A DNA stretch of 64,000 nt, from the NCBI RefSeq assembly GCF_900205965.1, contig NZ_OAOF01000004.1, forward strand, positions 1 through 64,000. Direction: 5' to 3'. Both the position numbers and the translations under genes were made by a program. A model generated the notes under the pieces. That model ran no database searches. It was not told where the DNA came from and saw nothing but the letters and a program-made list of their open reading frames with translations. Shown here piece by piece: positions 25,826 through 35,477 of this stretch (position 1 is its first letter; each line of letters opens with the position of its first letter). Source of the stretch: Lacrimispora amygdalina. GTDB lineage: Bacteria > Bacillota > Clostridia > Lachnospirales > Lachnospiraceae.

Positions 25826-26740
25826 CTATCTGTAATTCTTTATCATACCTAAATCCCAGGTGATCTGCTGATATGGTCCTGACAAGTTATTCGTACCCTG
25901 AATCAGAAAATCAACCCGGTTAATATCATTGATCTCCATCTTCTGATTATAGCCGGCACGTATAAACTCACCGTGAGATACATTGGTCGTCCATCTGTCA
26001 GCATTGTAACTTAAGTTGCCTCGCCATGCCCATTTCTCAGCCACTCTGTTCCATGGACCTCCGGCACTGTAGGACTGCCATAATTCATAATATCTGCCAT
26101 CTTTCATATCTTCGATTGCAAGATAATATCTGCCATCTGCTAAGGATTTATAGACATTTGCGCCCTCAAAGGTATCTGATATGGCAACGGAAGGCGAACC
26201 CCAGCCATACGGGAAACTGGAAAGTGAAGTTTTTCGTACATATAATCTATGAGAATTGTCACTTGGGGTATTATACATATAAGCGTAAGAATCATCACAG
26301 ATTATATAGTAATCCCACCCCAGGTTCCCGGAGATGCCAAAGGACTTTGGTCCTGACCAGGATCTGGGATCCGCTATATTAGTTGTTGTTGCATATGCTG
26401 CACCATGGGTTCCATCCTGATATACCAGATACCATAACCGTTTCGGCTCAAAATAAAATACCTGTGGTGCACAAAAATAGCTTTCCCCGATGGAACTCAT
26501 ATAGGTACGCGGGGCGTTTTTCAGGCCTGAAATTGAGGATGCTGACGTATAAAGCATCTGCCAGCCGCCGCCCTGATTGGCGCCGGTATAAAAGACATGA
26601 TACTTTCCTCCATAATAAACGATGGTTGGGTCTTTTGCACCATAATAATCGTAAGGCCTTGCTTGTCCATGATAAATGACCCTCTCACCCACATACCAGG
26701 TGGGATTTGAAATTGCTGTTGCACTTAATGACTTCTCCAT
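25826..26740 (-). CDS. GH62 alpha-L-arabinofuranosidase, no visible signal peptide
   Basis: The 304-residue protein matches the GH62 five-bladed propeller along its whole length: AKDPTIVYYGGKYHVFYTG near the start (base Asp), FCAPQVFYFEPKRLWYLVYQ, WDYYIICDD, FEGANVYKS (acid Glu region), and VSHGEFIRAGYNQ. GH62 enzymes remove arabinose side chains from arabinoxylan. The family is known mostly from fungi and actinomycetes. The N-terminus (MEKSLSATAISNPTWYV) has no signal peptide, odd for an enzyme with a polymer substrate. It is a single gene with a short upstream region; the nearest minus-strand gene is an 88-residue protein of unknown role. Confidence 0.88.
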   Translation of the reverse strand: MEKSLSATAISNPTWYVGERVIYHGQARPYDYYGAKDPTIVYYGGKYHVFYTGANQGGGWQMLYTSASSISGLKNAPRTYMSSIGESYFCAPQVFYFEPKRLWYLVYQDGTHGAAYATTTNIADPRSWSGPKSFGISGNLGWDYYIICDDSYAYMYNTPSDNSHRLYVRKTSLSSFPYGWGSPSVAISDTFEGANVYKSLADGRYYLAIEDMKDGRYYELWQSYSAGGPWNRVAEKWAWRGNLSYNADRWTTNVSHGEFIRAGYNQKMEINDINRVDFLIQGTNNLSGPYQQITWDLGMIKNYR

Positions 26741-26859
26741 AAAATACTCTCTCCCTTTATATCTTTTTACTGCCCTTTACCTTTGGTATTATCTTCCGCT
26801 TTTTACCGCCTCCCTTACTATCATATGCATGGGGTGCAGAAATGCTCCCCCAGAATAAC

Positions 26860-26889
26860 AGAGCCGCAGGAATTTACGCCTGCGGCTCT
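26860..26889. terminator. Hairpin terminator after the 88-residue protein gene
   Basis: AGAGCCGCAGG and CCTGCGGCTCT, a perfect 11-bp stem with 8-nt loop, just downstream of the minus-strand gene at 26906-27172. Confidence 0.7.
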
Positions 26890-26905
26890 TTGTGTTAAAC
26901 TAATT

Positions 26906-27172
26906 TTAAGCATCCGGATCATGTAATACGACCGGGTTTCCCTGGGCATCCACGATCTCCATACTTCCCGGCTCACACATTACGTCCAACGGAATTTTAA
27001 AATATCCATTTTCATTCATTGGATATTCTTTTCCATCAATTCTCCATACAGATTTGCCTCCGTTTATGTGTATAGATACCTTTCCAGGGGTAAACCCATA
27101 ATCTTTTAATGTATTCATTACCCAGTCATTTTGGTAGAACAATGATACACCTACTGTATCATTATTAGCCAT
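26906..27172 (-). CDS. Small protein of unknown function (88 aa)
   Basis: Not recognised. The product is acidic and looks like a small beta-rich domain (LFYQNDWVMNTLKDYGFTPG, KSVWRIDGKEYPMNENGYFK, ending in VVLHDPDA), without signal peptide, membrane segment or Cys motif. A GGAGG precedes the start. It has its own terminator hairpin. It sits upstream of the GH62 gene on the same strand but is separated from it by 165 nt and the hairpin. Confidence 0.7.
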   Translation of the reverse strand: MANNDTVGVSLFYQNDWVMNTLKDYGFTPGKVSIHINGGKSVWRIDGKEYPMNENGYFKIPLDVMCEPGSMEIVDAQGNPVVLHDPDA

Positions 27173-27320
27173 AACCTCCTGTAAGATACAAAGCTTGCTT
27201 ATAGATAGTGATATATCGGCAAAAAATGTGGTATACTCACTATAAGCGCACCGTCAGTTCGTTACTCAACAGATATGTATAAGTATCTTATAACAGTTAA
27301 ATATAGACAAGGAGAAGATA

Positions 27321-28991
27321 ATGAAATTAAAACTAAAAAGGCTTTTTGTTTTTTTTACACTTCTTGCAGTACTTTTCATTCTGAATACAGTTGAGACATT
27401 AGCAGCAGAGGATGCAATACCATCTATTAACGTTGATGTCATGCTTCAGAATAATGGTTCTGCAGTTATAACGGAAACCTGGGATGTACGCGGTGTATCC
27501 AGTGGCACAGAATATTACAAGGCGCTGTATAACATGAAAGGAATGGGCGTTCATTCTCTTCAAGTAACGGATGAGTCCGGTAAGCAATATAAGACACTGG
27601 ACACTTGGGATACCAAACGTTCCAGAGAAGAAAAGTCCGGTACATGCGGCATATTAAAAACCTCCCGCGGATATGAACTCTGCTGGGGTATCGGCAATTA
27701 TGGAGACCATCAATATACCATTCAATATACACTTGAGGGATTGGTAAAAGATTACGGTGACTACGCTGGATTTTACCATCAGTTTTTATCAGAGCTTTCC
27801 AGTGCTCCCGGTTTGGCTTCTGTTCGGATCCAGCTGGCAGATACACGGCTGAGTGCTGACAACGCCCGCATCTGGGCGTATGGTTTTACCGGTGAGGCGG
27901 CGGTCGGAAACGATGGCAGTCTGACTGCTATTTCTACAGAAGCCATGAAAAGTAATGAGTATGTAAATGTGCTCTGCCGCTTTGACCGAAGCTTGTTCCC
28001 CTCGGCTTCTGCAGCCGGCATGTCCTTTGAAGAATTGAAGAATTCTGCTGATAACAATAATCAGCATATGGGCATAACTATTATTTTAGTTGTTTTAGCG
28101 GCATTTATTCTTATGACCATTCTTCTAATTACCTTTTTTTATTCCCGCTACAAACTGGCAGACAAAACGACTGTGCGCCTTCCGGCAAAAAAACGCATAG
28201 AAATAAACTGGTCAATCCCTTTTGGAGGAAGCATACCTGCTGCATATTCCACGATGATTCTGCTGCGTAAGGGTATATCTTATGATAATCTTATGGGCGC
28301 ATATCTGATCCGCTGGCAGGAGGCTGGATATATCCGCATGGAAAAGCGTGATCATAAACAAGAAGATGAAAAAATAAAAAATGAGGAAGCAATCGTATTT
28401 GGCCCGGACAAACCAGATGGGACTGAAGCGGAAAACATGCTGTACTTCCTCTTATCCGGCTATGCCGATACAAACCACATTCTTTGGACCTCGGATTTGG
28501 AAAAACAGGCAAAAATAATATCAGAAAAACTCACTGCATGGGCAGAAAACGTGAAAACAGAGGGAAATAATGAATTAATTCGATTAAATGCAGCAGCTGC
28601 CGATACGAAAGGTACCATACGTTTCACTTCTTCCGGTTTTGAACAGGCTGTCAGAATGCTTGGCTTTCAGAAATACCTCCTTGATATGCAAAATCAAAGC
28701 ACGGGCCAGGCTTCTGAAAAATCGCTATGGGGAGATTATCTTGTGTTTGCCACTTTATTTCATATTGGAGAAGAGGTAGCGAAAAGCATGAAAAATCTTG
28801 ATCCGGAACATTTTAATTCCTTCTCAGGTATGTACGGATGCACCCCTTACAGTATGATATATTTAATGACTATGACCAGCCATATCTCAAACGCTGCCAC
28901 TCCAAAGGCAAATATAGATGGAACCGGAGGTATGGCAGGTTCTGTTGGCGGCGGTGGTTTTTCCGGTGGCGGCGGGGGCGGCAGCCGGTAA
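27321..28991 (+). CDS. DUF2207 membrane protein with Gly-rich tail
   Basis: The 556-residue protein has a signal peptide (LFVFFTLLAVLFILNTVETLA), an extracellular DUF2207 domain (about 30-230), one membrane helix (about 250-275; GITIILVVLAAFILMTILLI), a large cytoplasmic part, and a C-terminal glycine run (GGGFSGGGGGGSR). This is the usual layout of DUF2207 proteins, which are often near LemA-type genes; no LemA gene is next to it here. Function is unknown. Confidence 0.9.
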   Translation: MKLKLKRLFVFFTLLAVLFILNTVETLAAEDAIPSINVDVMLQNNGSAVITETWDVRGVSSGTEYYKALYNMKGMGVHSLQVTDESGKQYKTLDTWDTKRSREEKSGTCGILKTSRGYELCWGIGNYGDHQYTIQYTLEGLVKDYGDYAGFYHQFLSELSSAPGLASVRIQLADTRLSADNARIWAYGFTGEAAVGNDGSLTAISTEAMKSNEYVNVLCRFDRSLFPSASAAGMSFEELKNSADNNNQHMGITIILVVLAAFILMTILLITFFYSRYKLADKTTVRLPAKKRIEINWSIPFGGSIPAAYSTMILLRKGISYDNLMGAYLIRWQEAGYIRMEKRDHKQEDEKIKNEEAIVFGPDKPDGTEAENMLYFLLSGYADTNHILWTSDLEKQAKIISEKLTAWAENVKTEGNNELIRLNAAAADTKGTIRFTSSGFEQAVRMLGFQKYLLDMQNQSTGQASEKSLWGDYLVFATLFHIGEEVAKSMKNLDPEHFNSFSGMYGCTPYSMIYLMTMTSHISNAATPKANIDGTGGMAGSVGGGGFSGGGGGGSR

Positions 28992-29181
28992 TTGTGGCTG
29001 CTTAACCTATAGATATTATTTCAATATATGGGAGAATTCATGATGAAACAAATGAATATAATTTATGGAAAGCACTGGATATCCACAAGCTCAGCGTACT
29101 GGTATCCAGAGGTTGGCAGCCACTCACTAAAAAATTATCACTGGATAAAGCATCTGTTTTAGTCGGCGTCCGATAGCAGTT
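28992..29181 (+). other. Intergenic stretch with a possible gene remnant
   Basis: A frame with no start codon (about 29040-29173) would encode EYNLWKALDIHKLSVLVSRG followed by WQPLTKKLSLDKASVLVGVR and a stop. It reads like the C-terminal end of a protein that has lost its 5' part. A 40-codon frame from ATG at 29041 overlaps it. Neither is convincing as a working gene. Confidence 0.25.
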
Positions 29182-30510
29182 CTATACCAAAGGATACATC
29201 ACCGTTATTCCCTTTTCAGGAAATCCCCAATTGTTTAACTTCCATTCTTCTATCCATTGATGACTGCCACTTGCTATCTTATTGGCAGATACATACTGAT
29301 TTACTTTCAGCCAGCTTGATACCAACTGTCTGAGATTTGTATCATACGTCAGATATTTTCCGCCTTTAAATATCTTTTCCTTAATCAGATCATCTTGAAA
29401 TGCAAAATCCGAATCAAGTGTAATCATGATTTCAAACCAGTATTCTTTTACTTTGGTAAATCCATGATTGTACATATAAATTTTACTTTTGCTGCAATCG
29501 AGTTTATTCTTCTCCGCCCAGTTAAGCATTACATTCCAGACTTTATGTGCAGTCTGTTCCGAGTCACTTCCGTATTCCCGATAATATGCCACACGAACGG
29601 GCTGTACCGTCTCGTTCCCATATTCAGTCTGGCTTCTTTTCACCACAGGCATGTAGAGGTTGATCCTGATATTTTCCGGTTCCTTAAAATTCCGGTTAAG
29701 AAAACCACTTTCGACCTCATGTTCTTCCAGGCACTGATGCGCTCCCATCTCATACCGGCTGATATCCAGCCAGGATACAAATCTCTGCCATGCCTTTACG
29801 ATCTCACCAACTGTTGTTTCTGTCACGGCGTACAAACCGCCTTCAAAATGTTTTTTTACTACCCCCTCTCCCCTGACTTCAAAATCATCCGGTATCGTTA
29901 CAACAACTTCATATCCATATGTATCATCATCTTTTGCTGAGTTTGGAATATCATAACCATACACACGGTAATCCGGCATAATATTCCCAATATTATTTTT
30001 ATCAAACCATGCTTTCAGACCCATAAAAGCGTCGTTTTCCGGCGTTTTACTCACTGCCCGAAACGCAGCTGCATAAAATGGTGCAGTTTCTTTCAGTACT
30101 TTTATATCGGGATATTTCTCTGACAGTTCCTGATCCTGAATTTCAAAATATTTATCCATTATATCAACCCTCTCAAACACGTATTGTCTTTCCTGTTTTC
30201 TGAAAATGCTGGGAAGAAATCCTGTTGCTTTTTTGAATGCACGCGAGAAGGAATCGGCACTGGTAAAACCATATTTTACAGCTGTATCCAGTATGCTGCA
30301 GTCATTGGATAACAGATCCTGAGCCGCCAGGTGAATCCGCCTTAAACGGATGTATTCTTTTACATTACAACCGACAATAGCGAAAAACAGTCTGTAATAA
30401 TTGGATAATGACATAAATGAGCGTTCCGCAGCTTCAGTTAAATCAATTTCTTCATATATTTTATTTTCAATATAGTTAATGGATTCTTGCATACATTCAT
30501 AATAATTCAT
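29182..30510 (-). CDS. AraC-family regulator with GyrI-like effector domains
   Basis: The 442-residue protein has an N-terminal AraC double HTH (residues about 5-105; ILDTAVKYGFTSADSFSRAF) followed by two tandem segments that look like the GyrI/BmrR effector-binding fold (about 130-290 and 300-440; ends KEYWFEIMI and MYPLV). Such proteins sense amphipathic or drug-like ligands. The ATG at 30510 with AAAGGAG upstream is preferred to a longer form. No obvious target gene is adjacent. Confidence 0.88.
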   Translation of the reverse strand: MNYYECMQESINYIENKIYEEIDLTEAAERSFMSLSNYYRLFFAIVGCNVKEYIRLRRIHLAAQDLLSNDCSILDTAVKYGFTSADSFSRAFKKATGFLPSIFRKQERQYVFERVDIMDKYFEIQDQELSEKYPDIKVLKETAPFYAAAFRAVSKTPENDAFMGLKAWFDKNNIGNIMPDYRVYGYDIPNSAKDDDTYGYEVVVTIPDDFEVRGEGVVKKHFEGGLYAVTETTVGEIVKAWQRFVSWLDISRYEMGAHQCLEEHEVESGFLNRNFKEPENIRINLYMPVVKRSQTEYGNETVQPVRVAYYREYGSDSEQTAHKVWNVMLNWAEKNKLDCSKSKIYMYNHGFTKVKEYWFEIMITLDSDFAFQDDLIKEKIFKGGKYLTYDTNLRQLVSSWLKVNQYVSANKIASGSHQWIEEWKLNNWGFPEKGITVMYPLV

Positions 30511-30678
30511 TTTTTTAACTCCTTTCGTCTTAAGACAAGAAAAGTATATCATATGAATTTATGAAAAGTCCGACTTTTTTTCCAATTATATTGTTATTAC
30601 AATTAACGAAAACACTCCCTCCTAAAGCATCAAGTGTTATTTCACCTGACTGCCCAGAAGGGAGCATCTTTTTATTTA

Positions 30679-31263
30679 TTAATTCACAATCTTCAATAGT
30701 AGTATGAAATCATCTGCTAAACAGTTTAATTTTTCCTTGCTCATTGAAGTTCTGGCATATACCCGGATGCCTAGTAATGTACAGTGCAAAATCTTGCCCA
30801 ATGCCTCTGCGCTTATTTCCCGGGAAAATTCACCTGAAACCTGACCTTTTCTTACCAGTTCCCCCAAAATTTTCTCTGTTTGAGCAAATACCGCTTCTAT
30901 CTTTTCTTCCACCTCCTTATCCCGAAGAGCCAGCTCAGTTGCAGCATTTACAATAAAGCACCCCCAGGGTCTCTCCTTTGTGCCATTAATCATAAAAGTA
31001 AATAAATCTTTTATTCCTTTACTGGCAGTTTCTGCTTTTAATATAACAGTCTTTAATCTCTCCGAGATACAGACAGTATAGTAATCTATAGTTTTTAAAT
31101 ACAGGGTATGCTTATCCCCAAACGTATCATACAGGCTTTTCCGATGGATTCCCATGTACTCTACCAAATCACTCATAGAAGTCTTTTCATATCCCTGTTT
31201 CCAGAACAACTCCATCGCTTTCTGGAGAACAGCTTCCTCTTCAAACTCCTTATTCCTTCCCAT
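30679..31263 (-). CDS. TetR family repressor of the nitroreductase operon
   Basis: The 194-residue protein has a TetR HTH (KTSMSDLVEYMGIHRKSLYD, TFGDKHTLY) and a helical C-terminal domain. It lies 22 nt downstream of the ferredoxin-nitroreductase gene in the same direction. An 18-bp perfect palindrome just after the promoter of that gene is its probable operator, giving autoregulation of both genes. Confidence 0.92.
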   Translation of the reverse strand: MGRNKEFEEEAVLQKAMELFWKQGYEKTSMSDLVEYMGIHRKSLYDTFGDKHTLYLKTIDYYTVCISERLKTVILKAETASKGIKDLFTFMINGTKERPWGCFIVNAATELALRDKEVEEKIEAVFAQTEKILGELVRKGQVSGEFSREISAEALGKILHCTLLGIRVYARTSMSKEKLNCLADDFILLLKIVN

Positions 31264-31285
31264 TTATTGACCTCCTGCTGCCTGT

Positions 31286-32092
31286 CTATTCATTATAAAA
31301 TGAAACAGATAATGGCTGTCTTTCTGTGAAACGTTTGTAGCTGTACTTAGGATATCCTACCATAACGCACCCTGTTATCTGCTTATCCTCCGGTATATTT
31401 AAGAGCTTAAGCATGGGTGATCCTTCAGCGCGTGCACAAATTTCTAATAATCCGGCCCAGCATGACCCCAGATCAAGAGATGGTGCAAATAATTCAAGAT
31501 AAGTTAATGAGAAAATGGAGTTTTCTCTGCCATAAGAAAAATTTTTATCCGCCAATGTCAGAATGATACTGGGCGCACCTCTTAAAATAGTATCCACTTT
31601 AGTTTCTCTGTATCCCTTTGTTATTCCTTTCAGCAATTTACCATAGATCTCATGATTTTCAACCCAGTTTACATATTCCTCTACTACCGCTTCAATCTTT
31701 TCCTTATCATCAATAATCAGGTAAGAGATTCCTTGTGTATTACTGCCAGTTGGCGCTAAGTTGGCTACCTCAACCAGCTGCAGCAGCTTTTCTCTTTCTA
31801 CCGGTTTATCCTTGTAGGAACGGATGGAACGGCGTGTCCGGATGAAATTCTTTGCTTCCTGTGGACTTAGTTTTGGCATATCTCCTATCTTTGTTTGCTC
31901 TGCAAGCGGTGATTTCACATTGTCCAGGGCTTCCTTCGGACAAATAGCGACACAATGACCACAGGCAATACACCCTTCTCCATTCACCTCTACCGGACCA
32001 GATGGTTCCAGTTTTATAATTGCTTTTGGACATTCTTCTGCACATAATCCGCATTTAATACAACTTTCTTCATTTACAGTTAAAAGACCCAT
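31286..32092 (-). CDS. Nitroreductase fused to a 2[4Fe-4S] ferredoxin
   Basis: The 268-residue protein has an N-terminal bacterial-type ferredoxin (CIKCGLCAEECP and CIACGHCVAICP, residues 11-60) and a C-terminal FMN nitroreductase domain (IRTRRSIRSYKDKPVERE, NLAPTGSNTQ). It would reduce nitro or quinone compounds with electrons passed through the clusters. It is controlled by a strong sigma-A promoter with a palindromic operator and is co-transcribed with a TetR gene, suggesting induction by a substrate-like compound. Confidence 0.93.
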   Translation of the reverse strand: MGLLTVNEESCIKCGLCAEECPKAIIKLEPSGPVEVNGEGCIACGHCVAICPKEALDNVKSPLAEQTKIGDMPKLSPQEAKNFIRTRRSIRSYKDKPVEREKLLQLVEVANLAPTGSNTQGISYLIIDDKEKIEAVVEEYVNWVENHEIYGKLLKGITKGYRETKVDTILRGAPSIILTLADKNFSYGRENSIFSLTYLELFAPSLDLGSCWAGLLEICARAEGSPMLKLLNIPEDKQITGCVMVGYPKYSYKRFTERQPLSVSFYNE

Positions 32093-32132
32093 TTTAATTT
32101 GCTCCTTACGATATTTTTTACCGTTCCAAATT

Positions 32133-32192
32133 ATAGAACGATCGTTCTATTTTTTTTGTCCTGAGTATACCTTTTTTAGAATGAATAGTCAA
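32133..32192 (-). promoter_or_regulatory. Nitroreductase promoter and TetR operator
   Basis: Minus strand: TTGACT (32192-32187), exactly 17 nt, TATACT (32169-32164). The operator is an 18-bp perfect palindrome at 32133-32150 (ATAGAACGA and its complement), just downstream of the transcription start. Confidence 0.85.
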
Positions 32193-32290
32193 GTATTATT
32201 TTACCCATATACGGTTTTCTGCTGCAATCCCATGTCCGAAATAAATCATTAACCAGCCCATTAATTAATTCTTCCTTTATCAATCCAACT

Positions 32291-32360
32291 AAAAAACAGA
32301 CACTTTCTAAATGAATTACCATGTCAGGTAAATTCTCATAATAGAAAACGTCTGTTTTTA
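32291..32360. terminator. Nested hairpin terminator after hypA
   Basis: AAAACAGAC/GTCTGTTTT outer stem, TTCTA/TAGAA middle stem, AATTACC/GGTAAATT inner stem. A and T runs on both sides allow termination of the minus-strand hypB-hypA operon. The remainder of 32193-32391 shows no gene. Confidence 0.7.
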
Positions 32361-32391
32361 TGCGGACTCTTTTTAACCGTCAGAAAATATT

Positions 32392-32733
32392 TTAGCAGCA
32401 CACGATTTCTTTAATTATCATGTCATCACCCTCTAAAATTTCCATTTCCCTGCCGCCACAGTTGGGACAGCATAAATCACTGTAGACGGCATTAAATACC
32501 CTGCCGCATCCTTTGCATTTAACAATGCCTGGAATAACGATAAGTTCCAGCTGCGTTTTTTCCATAAAAGTCTTATAGGAAGCAGCCGGCCAGCTCTGTT
32601 CTAAATATCTGGGAACCATTCCGGAAAGCTCGCCAACCTCAATGACAAGTTTGCTGACCTCTGTCACATTCTGCTCTTTTACGATACGCTCAATGGTGTG
32701 AACCATGGAGTTTAGTACACCAAGCTCATGCAT
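32392..32733 (-). CDS. hypA: HypA-like nickel metallochaperone
   Basis: The 113-residue protein starts MHELGVL (the Met-His-Glu nickel site) and has a zinc ribbon with two CxxC motifs (CKGCGRVF and CPNCGG). HypA hands nickel to NiFe enzymes together with HypB. It ends a three-gene operon: hypB, a large flavoprotein, hypA. No HypC, D, E, F or NiFe hydrogenase subunits are in the window, so the nickel client is unknown. Confidence 0.93.
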   Translation of the reverse strand: MHELGVLNSMVHTIERIVKEQNVTEVSKLVIEVGELSGMVPRYLEQSWPAASYKTFMEKTQLELIVIPGIVKCKGCGRVFNAVYSDLCCPNCGGREMEILEGDDMIIKEIVCC

Positions 32734-32753
32734 TGTTACCTCTCCTCTTCTCT

Positions 32754-35444
32754 CTAGCTTTTTTTGACGACACTTTCCCTGAGAGTGGTGGCAGCAATCT
32801 TTCCAGTGCGTACAATTGCATTGGCGGCAATTTTGACCGGGAGCTTCTCATAGGTATTGGGAACCGTGTCATAGATGCGTTCCAGGATGATTGCATCAAA
32901 TTTACATTTGGTGGTACACAAACCGCAGCCAATGCACTTATAACTGTCGATTTCTACTGTACCGCATCCAAGACAGCGCTCCGTCTCTTTCTTTAGCTGT
33001 TCTTCAGTAAATGTCATACGTTCATCCCTAAAGGTGCCTTTTTTCTCCGGAGAATGGCCTGGTCTCTGGCGTGGAGTGGTATCAAATTCCTGTATGCCGA
33101 TGGCAACGTTGTTCTTATCAAAAGCATGGTATTCACGTCGGTCACGTCCATATACAAGAGACTGTCCTGGCTGTACATAACGATGAATGGAAATTGCTGC
33201 TTCCTTTCCGGATGCAATGGCATGGATTGCAAATTTAGGACCGGTAAAGCAGTCGCCGCCCACAAATACATCCGGTTCTGAAGTCTGTAAGGTCAGACTG
33301 TCAGCTATGGCAGTACCGCTGCGTTCAAGTTCCACCCTGCTTTCTGTAAGAAGTCCGCCCCATTCTATGGACTGACCGATGGAAAGCAATACAAAATCAG
33401 CTTTTACTATAATCGTATCATTTTCATCATACATCGGTTTAAAGTGGTGGTCTGCATCAAATACGCTGGTGCAGCGTTTCAATTCCACACCGGTCACCTT
33501 TCCGTCTTCTGTCAGGATACGTTTGGGACCCCAGCCATTATGGAAGGAAACGTTGTCTTCTTCAGCCTCTGCAATCTCATCCGGTAAGGCCGGCATCTCA
33601 CGAAGACTCTCCAGACAGTAAAGATCAATGGCGGCAGCCCCCTGCCTTGCAGCCGTACGGGCAACGTCAATCGCTACATTTCCACCACCGATCACAACTA
33701 CATTACCGAAAAGCTCTGCCTCTCTGTCAAGGTTCACATTGCGAAGAAAATCTACACCTGAAATTACTCCTTCCGCTTCTTCCCCTTCTATGCCAAGACT
33801 TCTTCCGCCCTGTGCGCCAACAGCCAGATAAAAAGCTTCATACCCTTCTTTACGGAGTTTGTTAAGTGTTATATCCTTACCAACTTCAATTCCGGTTTTA
33901 AAGGTAACACCCATTTCCCGCAGAACATCGATCTCTGCATTCAGCACCTCTTTTTCCAGGCGGAAGGAGGGAATACCCAGGGTAAGCATACCGCCCAGCT
34001 TATCTTCTTTCTCAAAAACAGTTACCTGATAACCGTCAATAGCCAGGTAATACGCACAGGATAGACCGGAAGGACCGGAACCTACCACAGCGATTTTATT
34101 TCCAAGGTGATACCGCATAGGCGGGATGAAACGGACAGATTCATCCAGTTCTTTATCCGCAATAAATTTTTTAATTTCATCAATAGAAACCGGATCATCA
34201 ATATCTCCACGGGTACATTCACTTTCACAGGCATGGGGGCAGATCCGCCCACATACTGCTGGGAACGGATTTTCTTTCTTAATCAGTTCCAGTGCTTCAC
34301 GGTAACGGCCGGATGCAGCAAGCTTTATATAACCCTGTACGGAGATATGAGCTGGGCAGACTGTTTTACAGGGTGAAGTACCTTGTTCCGTAACATCCTG
34401 ACGGTTCTCACGGTAATCCACATTCCAGTTACTCTCTTTCCAGACATGGTCACGGGCAGTAGGTTCTGCCTTTATGGTAACAGGTGTCTTAGAGCAGAGT
34501 TTTTGCCCCAGCTTTAATGCATTTACGGGGCAGTTTTCCACACACTGGCCGCAGGCGACACAGTTATCCTTATTAACCTTTGCGGTATAGTTGGAACGTA
34601 TGGAATCCGGAGTATTAAACAGAGTTGCAAGGCGCAGGGAAAAGCAGGAACAGCCGCAGCAGTTGCAGATAGCCGCAGATTCACCCAGTCCGTCGGTATG
34701 GGGCATTTCATGCATCAGACCATTATTCTCTGCATATTGAATCAGTTCCTTTGCCTCTTCCCGTGTGATCTGGCGGCCTCTGCCTGTTTTTATGTAATAT
34801 TCCGCCCCTTCCCCCATCTGGATACAGATTTCATGCTCCAGATGACCACAGCCTTCATCCAAAACTCTGCGTGACTGGCGGCAGGAGCAGTCAGAAACTG
34901 AAAACGTATCATACTTATCCAGATAGTAGGAAAGGCGTTCCCATGGCTTGGTTCCCGGAATATCCTTAATGGCCTCTTCCACCGGAATGACACGCATCAT
35001 TGCCATACCCTGGGGGAATTTGGCAGCCATAGGCGCAAGACGCAGCCTGGTGTATTCTTCAAAGGCTTTTCCGATTTCCGGATGTGCATTTAACTGTTCC
35101 CGGTTGTTCACCATCATTTCCAGCATGCCGGGTGCAAAGATGTTCACAAAAAACCGTTCTTTATGATCTTCCTTATCCTTCCATACTTTAACAACCCCGG
35201 TATATGCAAGCTGCCCTAACAGATCCTTCGTCTCTTTTTTACTCTTTCCGGAGCGCTTTGCCACGTATTCAAAGGTACGTGGTTTGCGCAGTCCGATAAT
35301 CATGGCAATATCGGCCATATCATCTGTTACAACACAGTCCAGTGAGTAGTATTCAGGAGAGTTCCCATCAATTTTATTCATCACTCCTGCAATACCGCCT
35401 ACCATTTTTGCCAGCTTTACTATTTTAGGTCTTAATTCACTCAT
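32754..35444 (-). CDS. Large iron-sulfur flavoprotein, GltD-like oxidoreductase
   Basis: The 896-residue protein has an N-terminal winged-helix-like region with Cys clusters (to about 280; CSCRQSRR, CNCCGCSC), a 4Fe-4S domain (CVACGQCVENCP, near 295-305), a GltD-type N-terminal cluster domain (CKTVCPAHISVQGY, CGRICPHACESEC), FAD (AVVGSGPSGLSCAYYLA) and NAD(P) (VVIGGGNVAIDVARTAA) Rossmann motifs, and a C-terminal pair of clusters (CLGCGTVEIDSYKCIGCGLC). It is an electron-transferring oxidoreductase of the glutamate-synthase-beta type. Lying between hypB and hypA, it may serve a nickel enzyme or hydrogen metabolism; that is inference. Confidence 0.88.
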   Translation of the reverse strand: MSELRPKIVKLAKMVGGIAGVMNKIDGNSPEYYSLDCVVTDDMADIAMIIGLRKPRTFEYVAKRSGKSKKETKDLLGQLAYTGVVKVWKDKEDHKERFFVNIFAPGMLEMMVNNREQLNAHPEIGKAFEEYTRLRLAPMAAKFPQGMAMMRVIPVEEAIKDIPGTKPWERLSYYLDKYDTFSVSDCSCRQSRRVLDEGCGHLEHEICIQMGEGAEYYIKTGRGRQITREEAKELIQYAENNGLMHEMPHTDGLGESAAICNCCGCSCFSLRLATLFNTPDSIRSNYTAKVNKDNCVACGQCVENCPVNALKLGQKLCSKTPVTIKAEPTARDHVWKESNWNVDYRENRQDVTEQGTSPCKTVCPAHISVQGYIKLAASGRYREALELIKKENPFPAVCGRICPHACESECTRGDIDDPVSIDEIKKFIADKELDESVRFIPPMRYHLGNKIAVVGSGPSGLSCAYYLAIDGYQVTVFEKEDKLGGMLTLGIPSFRLEKEVLNAEIDVLREMGVTFKTGIEVGKDITLNKLRKEGYEAFYLAVGAQGGRSLGIEGEEAEGVISGVDFLRNVNLDREAELFGNVVVIGGGNVAIDVARTAARQGAAAIDLYCLESLREMPALPDEIAEAEEDNVSFHNGWGPKRILTEDGKVTGVELKRCTSVFDADHHFKPMYDENDTIIVKADFVLLSIGQSIEWGGLLTESRVELERSGTAIADSLTLQTSEPDVFVGGDCFTGPKFAIHAIASGKEAAISIHRYVQPGQSLVYGRDRREYHAFDKNNVAIGIQEFDTTPRQRPGHSPEKKGTFRDERMTFTEEQLKKETERCLGCGTVEIDSYKCIGCGLCTTKCKFDAIILERIYDTVPNTYEKLPVKIAANAIVRTGKIAATTLRESVVKKS

Positions 35445-35477
35445 AGTTCCCTTTCCCGCGCGTGATTTGCGCTGTTG

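Noticed and set aside
29041-29163. A 40-residue gene
   Set aside because: Weak ribosome-binding site, and an overlapping frame without start codon looks more protein-like; probably a remnant.
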